Shown: positions 46,235-55,238, counted from the stretch's first letter. The stretch is DNA of 64,000 bases from an uncultured Burkholderiales bacterium (GCA_903932865.1 CAIZHQ010000005.1:1-64000); one strand, 5' to 3'. Program-made: numbers and translations. The notes: generated by a model not told the origin, from the sequence alone.

Positions 46235-47521
46235 TCAATGATCCTTTTGTCTTGGCTTATGTCCCGGAGCAAGGACCTGCCAGCGAGTGTCTGTAGGAAC
46301 CGTTTCGTCGCATGCGATGACTTTTGAAAGGTCAGCCGTCACGCCAATGGGGTCTTGACCCGATTGTGTACGTCGAGCCGAGTCGAGCAATTGCCGTCTC
46401 GCGCGAACAATGGCAGCGTCGGCACCAACGAGATGCTCACCACTGCGATCCACAATCGGCCCGGGGGACATTGACATTGCCAAATCTTCCATCACAACGC
46501 CTTGAATTCCCGACCAGTTGCCTTCCATCGCCGCCCGATCTTGACCAAAGTGATTCTCCCACGTGCCCAAATACCGCCCAGTTGTTTGATCAACCAGCGC
46601 AGGGTTTTTGCGGCCACGAAGCTCCTCGTACTTGTCCATGTCAAAGGGTCCTCCATCGATGCGAAAGCCGATGCTGATCGTTCGAGTGTTTTCGTCGTCT
46701 ATTGGGACCTCGAACAGCACGGTCTGCATGGCACGCGATGGAATAATCCGGGTGGAAGGCATCACGATGGGAACAATGCGCACGTTATGCATCGGATTTC
46801 CGTCTTGGCTTGTCATCGGACGTACCGCAGCATAGTGAAAGCCAAATTCGGTATCTTCAATTTCAAGATCGGGCGCAAGTTCACCGCTGACAAGTGCGGT
46901 AGGGTTGTCATCGTCCGGGTTTGCATTGAACTCGCCTTCCATCCAGCCTGGCCGGGCAAAGTTTGAGTGAAGAACACCCACGTGCGAACTGTCAGCACCT
47001 CCCTCGAGAACCTGCATGTAGTTGGAACCCGAATCGAGTCGCACCACAATCAGATTCGAAAGAGCAATGTCCATAAAACGCCAGTGGGGGAAAGGCGGTT
47101 GCTTGTCGGGCGGTCCCATGTATGTCCAAATCAAGCCTCCTGCTTCGCGCACCGGGTAGGTGCGCGCTCGCAGGTGATTCCGGATATTCGTATTTTTGGT
47201 GTTTGGCGTCTCTTTCACAGTGCCGTCACAGCCGAATTTCCACCCATGGTACAAGCAGCGAATTCCATCCTCTTCGACACGTCCTAACGCCAACGATACA
47301 CGCCGGTGTATGCACCATTCCTCGATGATGCACAGCTGTCCTGATTTATCGCGAAATGCTACGAGTTCCTCTCCAAGAATGCGCAAACGCACCGGTCTGC
47401 AACCAGGCAATGCCACCTCACTGGCTGGTAATACCGGGTTCCAAAAGCGCCGAAATACATCACCCATGGCCGTGCCGGGACCGACGCGGCAAAGCAATTC
47501 ATTGTCTTTTTGACTGAGCAT
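46235..47521 (-). CDS. Rieske non-haem iron oxygenase, large subunit-type (copy A)
   Basis: 428 residues from the ATG at 47521 (AGGA 9 nt upstream; a longer frame to 47569 is less likely). Rieske [2Fe-2S] ligands Cys70-His72 and Cys89-His92. Catalytic mononuclear iron site Asp177-x2-His180-x4-His185 in EGGADSSHVGVLH, the D-x2-H-x4-H spacing of ring-hydroxylating oxygenases. The sequence resembles the phthalate 4,5-dioxygenase group. No reductase or ferredoxin lies beside it. Copy B at 49765 aligns without gaps over the first 96 residues. Last gene of the outer-island operon. Confidence 0.92.
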   Translation of the reverse strand: MLSQKDNELLCRVGPGTAMGDVFRRFWNPVLPASEVALPGCRPVRLRILGEELVAFRDKSGQLCIIEEWCIHRRVSLALGRVEEDGIRCLYHGWKFGCDGTVKETPNTKNTNIRNHLRARTYPVREAGGLIWTYMGPPDKQPPFPHWRFMDIALSNLIVVRLDSGSNYMQVLEGGADSSHVGVLHSNFARPGWMEGEFNANPDDDNPTALVSGELAPDLEIEDTEFGFHYAAVRPMTSQDGNPMHNVRIVPIVMPSTRIIPSRAMQTVLFEVPIDDENTRTISIGFRIDGGPFDMDKYEELRGRKNPALVDQTTGRYLGTWENHFGQDRAAMEGNWSGIQGVVMEDLAMSMSPGPIVDRSGEHLVGADAAIVRARRQLLDSARRTQSGQDPIGVTADLSKVIACDETVPTDTRWQVLAPGHKPRQKDH

Positions 47522-47750
47522 GTTTTTACATCCTAAATTATTGACGGTAGATTCAAGTACGAGGTGCAACGCGGTTTAACGAGGCGTGAAATACCTTTTG
47601 GGGTGTCTTCCATCCCTGCCGCGTCCTGGAGCGGTGATTCAATCTGTTCGGTGTCATCGTCAACCCCTCATCTGTGACGGTTTTCAAGCGTCGCATTTTG
47701 GGAGCAAACCGGGCCCACCACCAGTCGGTTCTCGCGAGCTTTCGCTTTCA
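47522..47750. other. Gap between the esterase and Rieske copy A
   Basis: 229 nt with no open frame of note. I see no clear terminator or promoter. Confidence 0.5.
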
Positions 47751-48647
47751 TCATGTTGTTTTCGCAACATCCGCGCATCTGGCACCCCTCATATGACTCC
47801 GAAGAAAGCGCAGGATTTCAGCAGCAAAATCTTGCTGCGGTGATCCTAAGCTGAGTACTGTAGAGACGTGGTTGTGGCCACGCAGCCAGGCAAATTCAGG
47901 GCTGCGGCCATTGCATTTGGTCATCGCATCTGCAAGTTGAAAAGTTTGCGAACTGATGCTGCCAGGATCGAGTTCTGCCACGCTCAACCAAACTGGGATG
48001 TCCGTTTTCGCGACGTGAGTCATCGGGGAGCGCTGCGCATGCAGCGTGACGTCATCACCAAAATACGCCAACGCATTGGCTGAGAGCGGTGCGACCGCGT
48101 TGAAGAATCCGCTGGCCATCATCACGCCCGCCACCGCGCCTAAAGGGGCGTCGCGAGTTTTGGAATCAAAAAGCCATGCGCCAACATGACAGGCACCTGC
48201 AGACTGTCCAAACACGAATAAATCAAGCTCGTCAGTTCCAACGCCCTGCACATTCTTACGCACCCATCCGATCACATCTCGAACGTCTTGTGCCCCTGCG
48301 GGCCAACCATGTGCTGGCGCACGGCGGTAGTTTGGCAGAACGGCCGCAAAACCGTGGCGTGCCAAAAAGCGACCCACATTCAGATAGAAAGTTCCGTCAC
48401 CGTTCTTGTCTCCACCAACGAAGCCGCCGCCATGCACGTAAACCACCACTGCCAAAGGCGCAGCCTTTGGCATGTAGAGATCCAATCGATGTCGCTCATC
48501 GGAGCCATAAGCCAAGTTGGCCTTTTCCTCCACAGGCGTCATGTCAAGATGCCGCCGATAAATCTCTTGGGTGGCGGTCAGGATGTCGAGATTGAAAGCG
48601 GCGCCGAGTGAGCGCACCTTGGCTTGCAATTCGCTTGCGAGACTCAT
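47751..48647 (-). CDS. Alpha/beta-hydrolase (esterase/kynurenine formamidase-like)
   Basis: 298 residues from the ATG at 48647; an upstream in-frame stretch overlaps the TctC gene and is discounted. Motifs: HGGGFVGGD (72-80, oxyanion hole), nucleophile Ser149 in GQSAGA, Asp in VAELDPGS and His in RGHNHVST. It should cleave an ester or amide. With the Rieske oxygenases it may release an aromatic acid from an ester before ring attack (inference). Confidence 0.87.
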   Translation of the reverse strand: MSLASELQAKVRSLGAAFNLDILTATQEIYRRHLDMTPVEEKANLAYGSDERHRLDLYMPKAAPLAVVVYVHGGGFVGGDKNGDGTFYLNVGRFLARHGFAAVLPNYRRAPAHGWPAGAQDVRDVIGWVRKNVQGVGTDELDLFVFGQSAGACHVGAWLFDSKTRDAPLGAVAGVMMASGFFNAVAPLSANALAYFGDDVTLHAQRSPMTHVAKTDIPVWLSVAELDPGSISSQTFQLADAMTKCNGRSPEFAWLRGHNHVSTVLSLGSPQQDFAAEILRFLRSHMRGARCADVAKTT

Positions 48648-48687
48648 GGGACTGCTTCCCACAAAGAGGCGAAGGTCAAGCTGATCT

Positions 48688-49761
48688 TCATTTGGGAAAT
48701 GTGAGCTTTGCGTCGCGGATGACCTTGATCCACATTTCTTCACTGGAACGGATGATTTCTGCAAACTGTTCTGGCGTATTTCCACCGGACTCCTGCCCGA
48801 GATCAAAAAATCTGGTCTTCATTTCGGGTGACTTGATGATGTCGACGACTTCTCGATTCAGACGGGCAACAATCTCTTTGGGAGTTCCAGCCGGCAACAT
48901 CAAGCTGTTCCATGCGTTGATACTGTATGCGGGATAACCAAGCTCCACAATGCTCGGGATTTGTGGAAAGCTGGAATTGCGCGTGTCCGACATGAGCGCG
49001 ATCGATTTGATCTTTCCGCTGGTAATGAAAGGGCCTGCGGTAGGAAGGTAGTCGAGAATCGCGGGGACCTCGCCGGATACCAGCGCCATGAGCGCCGGGG
49101 CGCTGCCTTTATATGGAATAGGAACGACATCAATGCCGAGTTCGAACTTGATGCGTTCAATCAATACATGGGCGGTGGTAGAAAGGCCGGGTGATACACC
49201 CACAGATACACGCCCCGGATTAGCTTTCGCATAGGCAACGAACTCCTTGAACGTGCTGAATGGCGCCGATGGGTTCGCGGATAACAGCAGCGGGAGTTTG
49301 GAGATGATCGTGATCGGCTGAAGATCTTTGCGGACGTCGATTCTCATCGCCTTGGGATCGATGGCGGATACGAGGACGATTGAGGACCCTGCCATGATCA
49401 TGGTGTAGCCATCAGGTTTTGCTCTGGCACCGAGCTCAACCCCCAGCATGCCACCTGCCCCAGGTTTGTTATCGATCACAACGGGCTGACCGAGACGTTC
49501 TTGCAGTTTCTGGGCAATGGCACGTGCCAGGGAGTCAGCTGGACCACCTGGCGGGAACGGCACAATCATGGTGATGGCGCGTTCAGGCCACGCTGCCTGC
49601 GCCACCGGCACAACGGCTGTCACATTGGCAATCAACACCATTGCACCCAAGGTGGCAAAGTGGCGCCGCCGCAACCAGCCTGTTACCTTGTTAGCAAGGG
49701 ACGAGATTTGAATCAAATTTAAGTTCACGTGGTGTCTCCATTGGTTTGATGTGATTGACAT
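48688..49761 (-). CDS. Tripartite tricarboxylate transporter binding protein (Bug/TctC family)
   Basis: 357 residues. Signal region LGAMVLIANVTAVVPVAQA, cleavage after AQA. Bug fold: WPERAITMIVPFPPGGPADSLARAIAQKL, IDNKPGAGGMLGV, and VPIPYKGSAPALMALVSGEVPA. Orphan receptor without tctAB; the ligand is probably the aromatic acid or ester used by the operon. It starts 3 nt after the stop of Rieske copy B. Confidence 0.92.
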   Translation of the reverse strand: MSITSNQWRHHVNLNLIQISSLANKVTGWLRRRHFATLGAMVLIANVTAVVPVAQAAWPERAITMIVPFPPGGPADSLARAIAQKLQERLGQPVVIDNKPGAGGMLGVELGARAKPDGYTMIMAGSSIVLVSAIDPKAMRIDVRKDLQPITIISKLPLLLSANPSAPFSTFKEFVAYAKANPGRVSVGVSPGLSTTAHVLIERIKFELGIDVVPIPYKGSAPALMALVSGEVPAILDYLPTAGPFITSGKIKSIALMSDTRNSSFPQIPSIVELGYPAYSINAWNSLMLPAGTPKEIVARLNREVVDIIKSPEMKTRFFDLGQESGGNTPEQFAEIIRSSEEMWIKVIRDAKLTFPK

Positions 49762-49764
49762 GCT

Positions 49765-51021
49765 TTAAAGCGGGAGGAGGCTCTTCCATTCAACGCCTGA
49801 CTCAATGTTGCGATCACAGGCCAGCACCTTGCGGAAGTCCGCCGCAACGCCGATCGGGTCACCGCCATTGCGAACCCGCTCTGCAGACTCAAGCAGCTGT
49901 TTTCTCGCGCGAACAAGAGCCATATCAGCAGCAACCAGATGTTCTTTACTGCGGTCAACGATAGGCCCTTGTGACACGGCGATGGCTTGGTCTTCCGCGA
50001 CGACTCCTTTGATGCCGCTCCAGCTTTTAGCCATTTCCTTGCGATTCTGTCCGAACCGGTTCTCCCAGGTGCCAATGTACCTGTGTGTTGCATGGTCGAA
50101 GAGCCTTGGGTCGTGGCGTCCTCCAATCTCATCAAGTTTCCACGCATCGATGGGTCCGCCTTCGGGATCGTAGCTCACGCCGAGGGTGGTGGTTTTCATG
50201 TCATTCATGGGAACCTCAAAGATGACAAATTGCAGCTTGGGCGAAGGAATGACGCGAGTCGATGGCATGGCAATCGGCACGATACGCACGTTACGGAGCG
50301 TCTCTTGCCCTCTAATTCGGCGCGTTGAAGCATAGCGAAAACCAAACTCTGTCTGCTCAAGTTCGAGTACCGGGGCTAGATCGTCGGAGGCAAGACTCGC
50401 GGGGTTATCAAGATCCTCGTTGGCGGAGAATGTATGACTCATCCAGCCTGGCCGGGCATCGTTGGTATGCAAAATTCCGACGTGTGATGTATCAGTGCCG
50501 CCTTCAAGTTGCTGCATGTAATTGACTTCAGTGTCAAAACGACTCACGCGAAGGTTTTCTAGCGGCAAGTGCATGAAAGCCCAGTCCGGAAATGGCGGCA
50601 TCTTGTCGGCTGGGCCCATGTAGATCCAGATCAGACCGCCGGCTTCCCGGGCCGGGTATGCAGTGGCTTTCAGTTTGGAGCGCACACATTTGCCTGAGAC
50701 GTTGGGCATTTCCAGCACTGAGCCGTCCATGGCAAATTTCCAGCCGTGGTAGAGGCAGCGGATGGCGCCGTCTTCAACGCGACCAAGTGCCAGAGATGCA
50801 CCGCGATGCATGCACATCTCTTCCATCACGCCGATGTGCCCGTTCGAGTCGCGAAATGCAACAAGCCGCTCTCCAAGCATCTCCACGCGAACCGGTTCGC
50901 ACTCAGGTTCAAGTAATTCAGAAGACATGAGCACTGGGTTCCAGAAGCGGCGAAAAACTTCTCCCATAACGGTACCCGGGCCTATGCGGCAGAGTTTTTC
51001 ATTTTCGCTTTTCGATAACAT
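49765..51021 (-). CDS. Rieske non-haem iron oxygenase, large subunit-type (copy B)
   Basis: 418 residues. Rieske ligands Cys70-His72 and Cys89-His92 at exactly the same positions as in copy A. Iron site in EGGTDTSHVGILH (D-x2-H-x4-H). Related to copy A along its whole length, with divergence towards the C-terminus. First gene of the outer-island operon; the promoter must lie in the 566-nt gap upstream. As with copy A, the electron-donor reductase is not in the window. Confidence 0.92.
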   Translation of the reverse strand: MLSKSENEKLCRIGPGTVMGEVFRRFWNPVLMSSELLEPECEPVRVEMLGERLVAFRDSNGHIGVMEEMCMHRGASLALGRVEDGAIRCLYHGWKFAMDGSVLEMPNVSGKCVRSKLKATAYPAREAGGLIWIYMGPADKMPPFPDWAFMHLPLENLRVSRFDTEVNYMQQLEGGTDTSHVGILHTNDARPGWMSHTFSANEDLDNPASLASDDLAPVLELEQTEFGFRYASTRRIRGQETLRNVRIVPIAMPSTRVIPSPKLQFVIFEVPMNDMKTTTLGVSYDPEGGPIDAWKLDEIGGRHDPRLFDHATHRYIGTWENRFGQNRKEMAKSWSGIKGVVAEDQAIAVSQGPIVDRSKEHLVAADMALVRARKQLLESAERVRNGGDPIGVAADFRKVLACDRNIESGVEWKSLLPL

Positions 51022-51464
51022 TCAGATTCCTTTGGTAACAGAGACTAGGAAATGAAAGACTCTAAAGACCAAATAATATTTTCTATTTTCTATTTTCAAA
51101 ATTAAATTCACATGCCCTTGAAAAGATATTAATTTAAAAACCTCCCGAGTCAATGTGAAATTACTAAGGGTTTACACGATTCGACTTGAATGCCTGCCAA
51201 GCGAGTCTTTCATCGCACCAGCTGGGAAATTGCTCGCCCACAATGCTTGGAGAAGTTGCATCAAGGCTGTTTGATTTACGCATGAAACGAGCAGATGCTG
51301 GCATTGAAAAATGCAAGAAGCAAACGTGAGAAGCGTGCAAGCAAAACGACTGCAGCACTGCATCTAAAAATTCTTGAGTGACTTGCGCTTGATGAGCGTG
51401 TTAGCGAAGTCGAGCGCTAGCGCGGAGCAACAAGGAGAGTTAAGGTCATGCCGTGCGCTTCACG

Positions 51465-51496
51465 AAAAAAAACCCACTGACTTTCGTGAGTGGGTT
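51465..51496 (-). terminator. Rho-independent terminator downstream of tRNA-Asn
   Basis: Minus strand: AACCCACT stem, 10-nt loop, AGTGGGTT, and a run of T. A second hairpin (TATCCAAA / TTTGGATA) lies at 51509-51529. Confidence 0.75.
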
Positions 51497-51550
51497 CATT
51501 CAAAAACGTATCCAAAAAAAGTTTGGATAATTTTAGAGCCTTGAAAATTT

Positions 51551-51576
51551 AAAATCGACTGTAAGATGTTGATTTT
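51551..51576 (-). terminator. Weak hairpin directly after tRNA-Asn
   Basis: AAAATC pairs with GATTTT around a 14-nt loop 11 nt after the tRNA 3' end; AT-rich, followed by TTAAATTTTC on the minus strand. Possibly the processing or termination site of the tRNA. Confidence 0.4.
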
Positions 51577-51587
51577 AAAAGAATTCT

Positions 51588-51663
51588 TGGCTCCTCAACC
51601 TGGGCTCGAACCAGGGACCTACGGATTAACAGTCCGGCGCTCTACCGACTGAGCTATTGAGGA
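51588..51663 (-). tRNA. tRNA-Asn (anticodon GTT)
   Basis: 76 nt with encoded CCA. Acceptor TCCTCAA pairs with TTGAGGA, D-arm contains AGTCGGTAGAGC, anticodon loop CTGTTAA gives GTT, T-arm CCTGG-TTCGAGC-CCAGG. It serves AAC and AAU codons. Two partial copies of its 3' end lie downstream at 46197 and 42331, making it the likely integration site of the islands between them. Confidence 0.97.
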
Positions 51664-51673
51664 ACAGCTTTCA

Positions 51674-51679
51674 ATTATA
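51674..51679 (-). promoter_or_regulatory. Promoter -10 element of tRNA-Asn
   Basis: Perfect TATAAT on the minus strand, ending 10 nt before the tRNA 5' end. The -35 region (TCAAAA at 17 nt) is poor. Confidence 0.55.
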
Positions 51680-51742
51680 GAGCGATTTTTAGCTTGTTTT
51701 GAGAGGGTGCGCAGATTTTTTGAAAATCTTGCGACCCTGGTT

Positions 51743-53953
51743 TCAGAAGCTGGCCTTGACCGCCACACGCAGCGTGCGCGGTGCACCGGGGTACAGGTAG
51801 TAATGGCCGTATTGCTTGGGCGATTCCCGCCAGTAATGCCGGTCGGCCAGGTTGTCAATGGCCAGTGTCCATTGCGTGCGCGTGCCTTGTATTCGGGTGT
51901 CGTAATGCGTGGCCAGATCGAGCGTGGTCCAAGCGGGCAGTTGGAGGGCGCCATCCTCGGTCACGCGGCGTGTGCCTTCGTGGTTCAAGCGCAAGCTGCT
52001 GCGCAGACCGGGGGTGCCAGCGAAGCGGTATTGCGCCACAGCACGCAAGCTCAGGCGCGGCACGTTCAGGGCACGTTGGCCGTTCACGCTGGGGTCAATC
52101 TCAGCCGCTTGGCGTTTGGCGTCTGTCCAGGTGGTGGCGAGGTCCCATTGCCATTGCCCTTGGGTCCGGCCTGCCGACAACTCCAGTCCTCGGTGACGGG
52201 CTTGCCCGTCAATTTTCCGGGTGCAGGTGTTGGTCTCGTCGCAGGCACCTTCGTCGCCGGCCACGGGGCGGGTGATGTCAAACCAGCTCGCTTGCCAGCG
52301 CGTGCGGGCCCATTGGCCTTTGACGCCGAGCTCAAACTGCTCGCTGCGCAGCGCTGGCAGAGCTTGTCCGGCGTTGGTGTAGCGGCTGCGGTTGGGTGCG
52401 ACATCGGTTTCAATGCCTTCGCCGTAGCTGCCGTAGACCAGGTAGGCTGGCGTGATCTGGTGTGTCAGGGCCAGCCACGGTGTGTTGAAGCTGCGCTCGT
52501 CTTGCACCGCTCGACTGCCGTCGGTGCGCTCACTGGAGCGGTTCAGACGCGTGTGGCGCCAACCCAGCCAAAGGGCGGTTTGCGTGCTCAACTCGATGCG
52601 GTCGCGCAGGGCGATTTCGGTGGTGTATTCGCTGCGTTGGGTGTTCAGTTCGCCCGGTGTGGGCTGGGCCTCGGGGCTGTCGGATGTGCCGTTGATGTTG
52701 CCCGTGCCCGCCCAGTTGTAGGCTTGCATGGCGGAGGGGCGGTCCAGCAAGCGGCTGCGCATCAGGCTCAGACCCAGGTGGTGGCGCAGTCCGGCCAGTT
52801 GCACCGATCCACTCAGATCGGTTTGCAGCGCATCGCTGCTGCGGTGTTCTTGGTCGCTGCGGTAGTCGTACAGGTCAAAGCCGCCGTTGCTGCAGTACTT
52901 GTCACCAACCCACTCGCCGCTGGGGGTGGTGCAGCCAAAGGCATAGCTCAATCGGTCGTCGGTGCTCAAGCGCTGAGCGCCGTATTGCGTGGTCCAAAGC
53001 CAACCGCCGTCGAGGTTTTGCTTGAAGCGCAAGCTGCCCGTGGTGCCCGCAAAAACGCCGGGCACCGACCAAGCCTGGCGCGTGATGTTGCGCTTGCCAT
53101 CGACTGTGGCTGGCAGGGAGGGCACGCCATTCAGGGGGTCGGTGGCGTTGGCCAGCAGACCGTAGGCATTCACGCCCATTTGCTGGCGTTCGCTGCGCTC
53201 GATCTCCCACTCCAGGCGGCTGTCGGGGGTGAGGCGCCAGTCCATGGCCAAGGCCAGCAGGTGGCGGTGGCCTTCGGTGTGTCGGATGTAGGGGTCCAGG
53301 TTTTCGTAGGCCGCATTGAAGCGGTAGCCCAGCGCCTGGTCTTGGCCAAAACGGCCGCCCAAGTCCAGCGCGATGCTGCTGCCGTGGCCCGGGCCGAAAC
53401 TGGCGCTGACGTCGCGCACGGTGGTGTTTTGGGCCGAGGGCGGCCGTTTGACCACGTAGTTGACCAGACCGCCCGGGGCGCTGGTGCCGGCCTGGATGCC
53501 GCTGGTGCCTTTGAACAACTCGATGCGTTCCTTGTTGTCCATGCCGATCATGGTTTCGGCTGAAATCGGCAAGCCTTCGCGGCGGTAGTTGTAGCGGTTG
53601 TCCAGCGTGTAGCCGCGCACGCTCAGGCTGTCCCAATAGGCAGGAGAGTTGTAGCTGTCGGACACGCTCGCGTCCAGGCGCAAGGCGTCGGATACGCGTT
53701 GCGCACCAATGTCTTGCAGGGTTTGCCGGTCGATCGTGACGGCGCTGAAGGGCGCTTGGCGCAGCGGCACATCGCCAAAGCCGCTGACCTGTGAGGGCGC
53801 GGTGTCGGTGATGGTGATGTCGGTCAGGCTTTGCGCTCCCAGCCCGTTGGCCGTCAACAAGGCGATGGCGCTGGCGACGTGGGTGACGCGAAAAGCAAAG
53901 AGGCCGGTAGACCGGCGCGAACGAGACGAAAAGATGGGCGAAAAAAATGCCAT
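51743..53953 (-). CDS. TonB-dependent outer-membrane receptor under TPP-riboswitch control
   Basis: 736 residues. Signal region THVASAIALLTANGLGAQ; plug domain at about 50-170 (PLRQAPFSAVTIDRQTLQDIGAQRVSDAL, then RIELFKGTSGIQAGTSAPGGLVNYV). The beta-barrel ends in Phe (RVAVKASF). By sequence it resembles the siderophore-receptor group. The TPP riboswitch in its leader, however, argues that it imports thiamine, a thiamine phosphate or a precursor across the outer membrane. AAGGA lies 8 nt before the ATG. No inner-membrane partner is next to it. Confidence 0.92.
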   Translation of the reverse strand: MAFFSPIFSSRSRRSTGLFAFRVTHVASAIALLTANGLGAQSLTDITITDTAPSQVSGFGDVPLRQAPFSAVTIDRQTLQDIGAQRVSDALRLDASVSDSYNSPAYWDSLSVRGYTLDNRYNYRREGLPISAETMIGMDNKERIELFKGTSGIQAGTSAPGGLVNYVVKRPPSAQNTTVRDVSASFGPGHGSSIALDLGGRFGQDQALGYRFNAAYENLDPYIRHTEGHRHLLALAMDWRLTPDSRLEWEIERSERQQMGVNAYGLLANATDPLNGVPSLPATVDGKRNITRQAWSVPGVFAGTTGSLRFKQNLDGGWLWTTQYGAQRLSTDDRLSYAFGCTTPSGEWVGDKYCSNGGFDLYDYRSDQEHRSSDALQTDLSGSVQLAGLRHHLGLSLMRSRLLDRPSAMQAYNWAGTGNINGTSDSPEAQPTPGELNTQRSEYTTEIALRDRIELSTQTALWLGWRHTRLNRSSERTDGSRAVQDERSFNTPWLALTHQITPAYLVYGSYGEGIETDVAPNRSRYTNAGQALPALRSEQFELGVKGQWARTRWQASWFDITRPVAGDEGACDETNTCTRKIDGQARHRGLELSAGRTQGQWQWDLATTWTDAKRQAAEIDPSVNGQRALNVPRLSLRAVAQYRFAGTPGLRSSLRLNHEGTRRVTEDGALQLPAWTTLDLATHYDTRIQGTRTQWTLAIDNLADRHYWRESPKQYGHYYLYPGAPRTLRVAVKASF

Positions 53954-54033
53954 GACGTTTGTCCTTCAACGTTATGGCAGGTCGGCTGGCTGGGAACGTC
54001 ATTCGGCCGAAACCGGACGCCGTTCTTTTGACA

Positions 54034-54116
54034 AGCTTCCCTGCGCGAGGATTACCTCAATCAGGTTCAAAGGGACTTTCTCAGTCGATGGCTTTGCAGC
54101 CACCAACACCCCTAGC
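54034..54116 (-). ncRNA. TPP (THI-element) riboswitch
   Basis: The minus strand carries the THI-box landmarks in order: GGGGTG, a variable hairpin (GGTGGCTGCAAAGCCATC), CTGAGA, CCCTTTGAACCTGAT, and the distal AGGTAATCCTCGCGCAGGGAAG. It ends about 80 nt before the receptor ATG; a GC-rich hairpin near 54000-54020 may be the expression platform. Binding of thiamine pyrophosphate is expected to turn the gene off. Confidence 0.93.
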
Positions 54117-54150
54117 GAATGCGCCGCAGGATTGCGGCGCGGTTTGGATT

Positions 54151-55188
54151 TTAGGCGATGCCCAGACGCTGGTGCAGCAGCGTGGAGGTTGTCGTGTACT
54201 GCAGCAGGGTCTTTTCTTCGGGGCGCAGCAGGGCGACGGCACCGAAAGCGGCCAGCGTGGCTTCGTGGAAGCCGCACAGGATCAGCTTCTTTTTGCCGGG
54301 GTAAGTGTTGATGTCACCCACCGCAAAAATGCCGGGCTCGGAGGTGCCGAAGTTTTCGGTGTTGACCACCAGCTGTTTGCGTTCCATGGCCAAGCCCCAT
54401 TGCGCCACGGGACCTAATTTGGGCGACAGGCCCAGACAGGTTTGCAGCACGTCCAGGTTCAGCCATTCGGTGTCGCCTTGCGGGTTGAGCAGTTCCAGCC
54501 CTTGCAAGCGGCCAGCTTCGGTACGCAAGCCTGTGGGTTGACCGGCCACAAAGCGCATGCGGCCTTCGGCGCAGGCTTGGCGCATCTGGTCGATCAGCTC
54601 GGGTGCGCCGCTGAATTGGTCGCGGCGGTGCAGCAGCGTCACGCTGGCAGCGGCTTGCGGGCCTTGACATGCATCTAGGCAGGTTTGCAAGGCCGTGTCG
54701 GCGTCTCCCGCCACCACAAGGTGTTGGCCTGCCCAGCGTTCGGGCGCGGGGTGCTCGGCAAAGACTTGCGTGCCTTCAAAATCCGCCAGGCCGCCCAACA
54801 CGATGCGGCGTGGCACAAAAGCGCCGACGCCAGCGGCAATGAACAGGGTTGGGGTGCGAAAGGTCCGGCCTGTGCTGGTGATCACCTGCAGGCGCTGATC
54901 GGACAGGCGCTCCACGCTGTCTACCAATTGACTCAGGTGCAGGATGGGTTTGAAGGGGGCGATTTGTTGCTGCAAGCGCTCGATCAATTCGAGGCCGGTG
55001 CAACAGAGGATGCCCGGGATATCGTAGATGGGCTTGCTGCCATAGAGCTCGGCGCATTGACCCCCCACATGGGGCAGGGCGTCAATCACATGGCAGTGCA
55101 CGCCTTGCAGACCCAGTTGGAAGACCTGAAACAGACCTACGGGACCTGTACCAATGACCAGCGCTTGTGTGTCGATGGGGGTGGTCAT
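54151..55188 (-). CDS. Ferredoxin-NADP+ reductase, thioredoxin-reductase-like type
   Basis: 345 residues. FAD motif GTGPVGLFQVFQLGLQG (13-29), VGGQCAELYGSKPIYDIPG (no CxxC redox pair, as in this reductase group rather than true thioredoxin reductase), NADP motif VAGDADTALQTC, and C-terminal GIFAVGDINTYPGKKKLILCGFHEATLAA. It passes electrons between NADPH and ferredoxin. The ferredoxin gene lies just upstream on the same strand, so they may work together. Confidence 0.9.
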   Translation of the reverse strand: MTTPIDTQALVIGTGPVGLFQVFQLGLQGVHCHVIDALPHVGGQCAELYGSKPIYDIPGILCCTGLELIERLQQQIAPFKPILHLSQLVDSVERLSDQRLQVITSTGRTFRTPTLFIAAGVGAFVPRRIVLGGLADFEGTQVFAEHPAPERWAGQHLVVAGDADTALQTCLDACQGPQAAASVTLLHRRDQFSGAPELIDQMRQACAEGRMRFVAGQPTGLRTEAGRLQGLELLNPQGDTEWLNLDVLQTCLGLSPKLGPVAQWGLAMERKQLVVNTENFGTSEPGIFAVGDINTYPGKKKLILCGFHEATLAAFGAVALLRPEEKTLLQYTTTSTLLHQRLGIA

Positions 55189-55207
55189 GAGGGGTGGCTA
55201 GCCAGAA

Positions 55208-55230
55208 AAAGGCCGAAACATTCGGCCTTT
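55208..55230 (-). terminator. Terminator of the ferredoxin gene
   Basis: 10-bp stem AAAGGCCGAA / TTCGGCCTTT with a 3-nt loop, followed on the minus strand by TTTTTC-type sequence, 9 nt after the fdxA stop. Confidence 0.8.
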
Positions 55231-55238
55231 CAAAAATT

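Larger units (their letters stand above)
51022..51587. other. Non-coding island end next to tRNA-Asn
   Basis: 566 nt without a convincing gene, and no integrase or transposase remnant that I can recognise. The first 100 nt (51040-51140) are very AT-rich and could hold the promoter of Rieske copy B. The rest carries hairpins, described separately. Confidence 0.6.

Noticed and set aside
46197-46270. A second complete tRNA gene at the middle repeat
   Set aside because: Only the T-arm and acceptor 3' side are intact; the anticodon arm is degenerate and the D-arm and 5' acceptor strand are missing.
51022-51587. Integrase remnant beside tRNA-Asn
   Set aside because: The short frames there show none of the tyrosine-recombinase R..H-R-Y motifs.
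51707-53563. 618-residue plus-strand frame opposite the TonB receptor
   Set aside because: It is antisense to a complete receptor with plug and barrel features and shows no domain.
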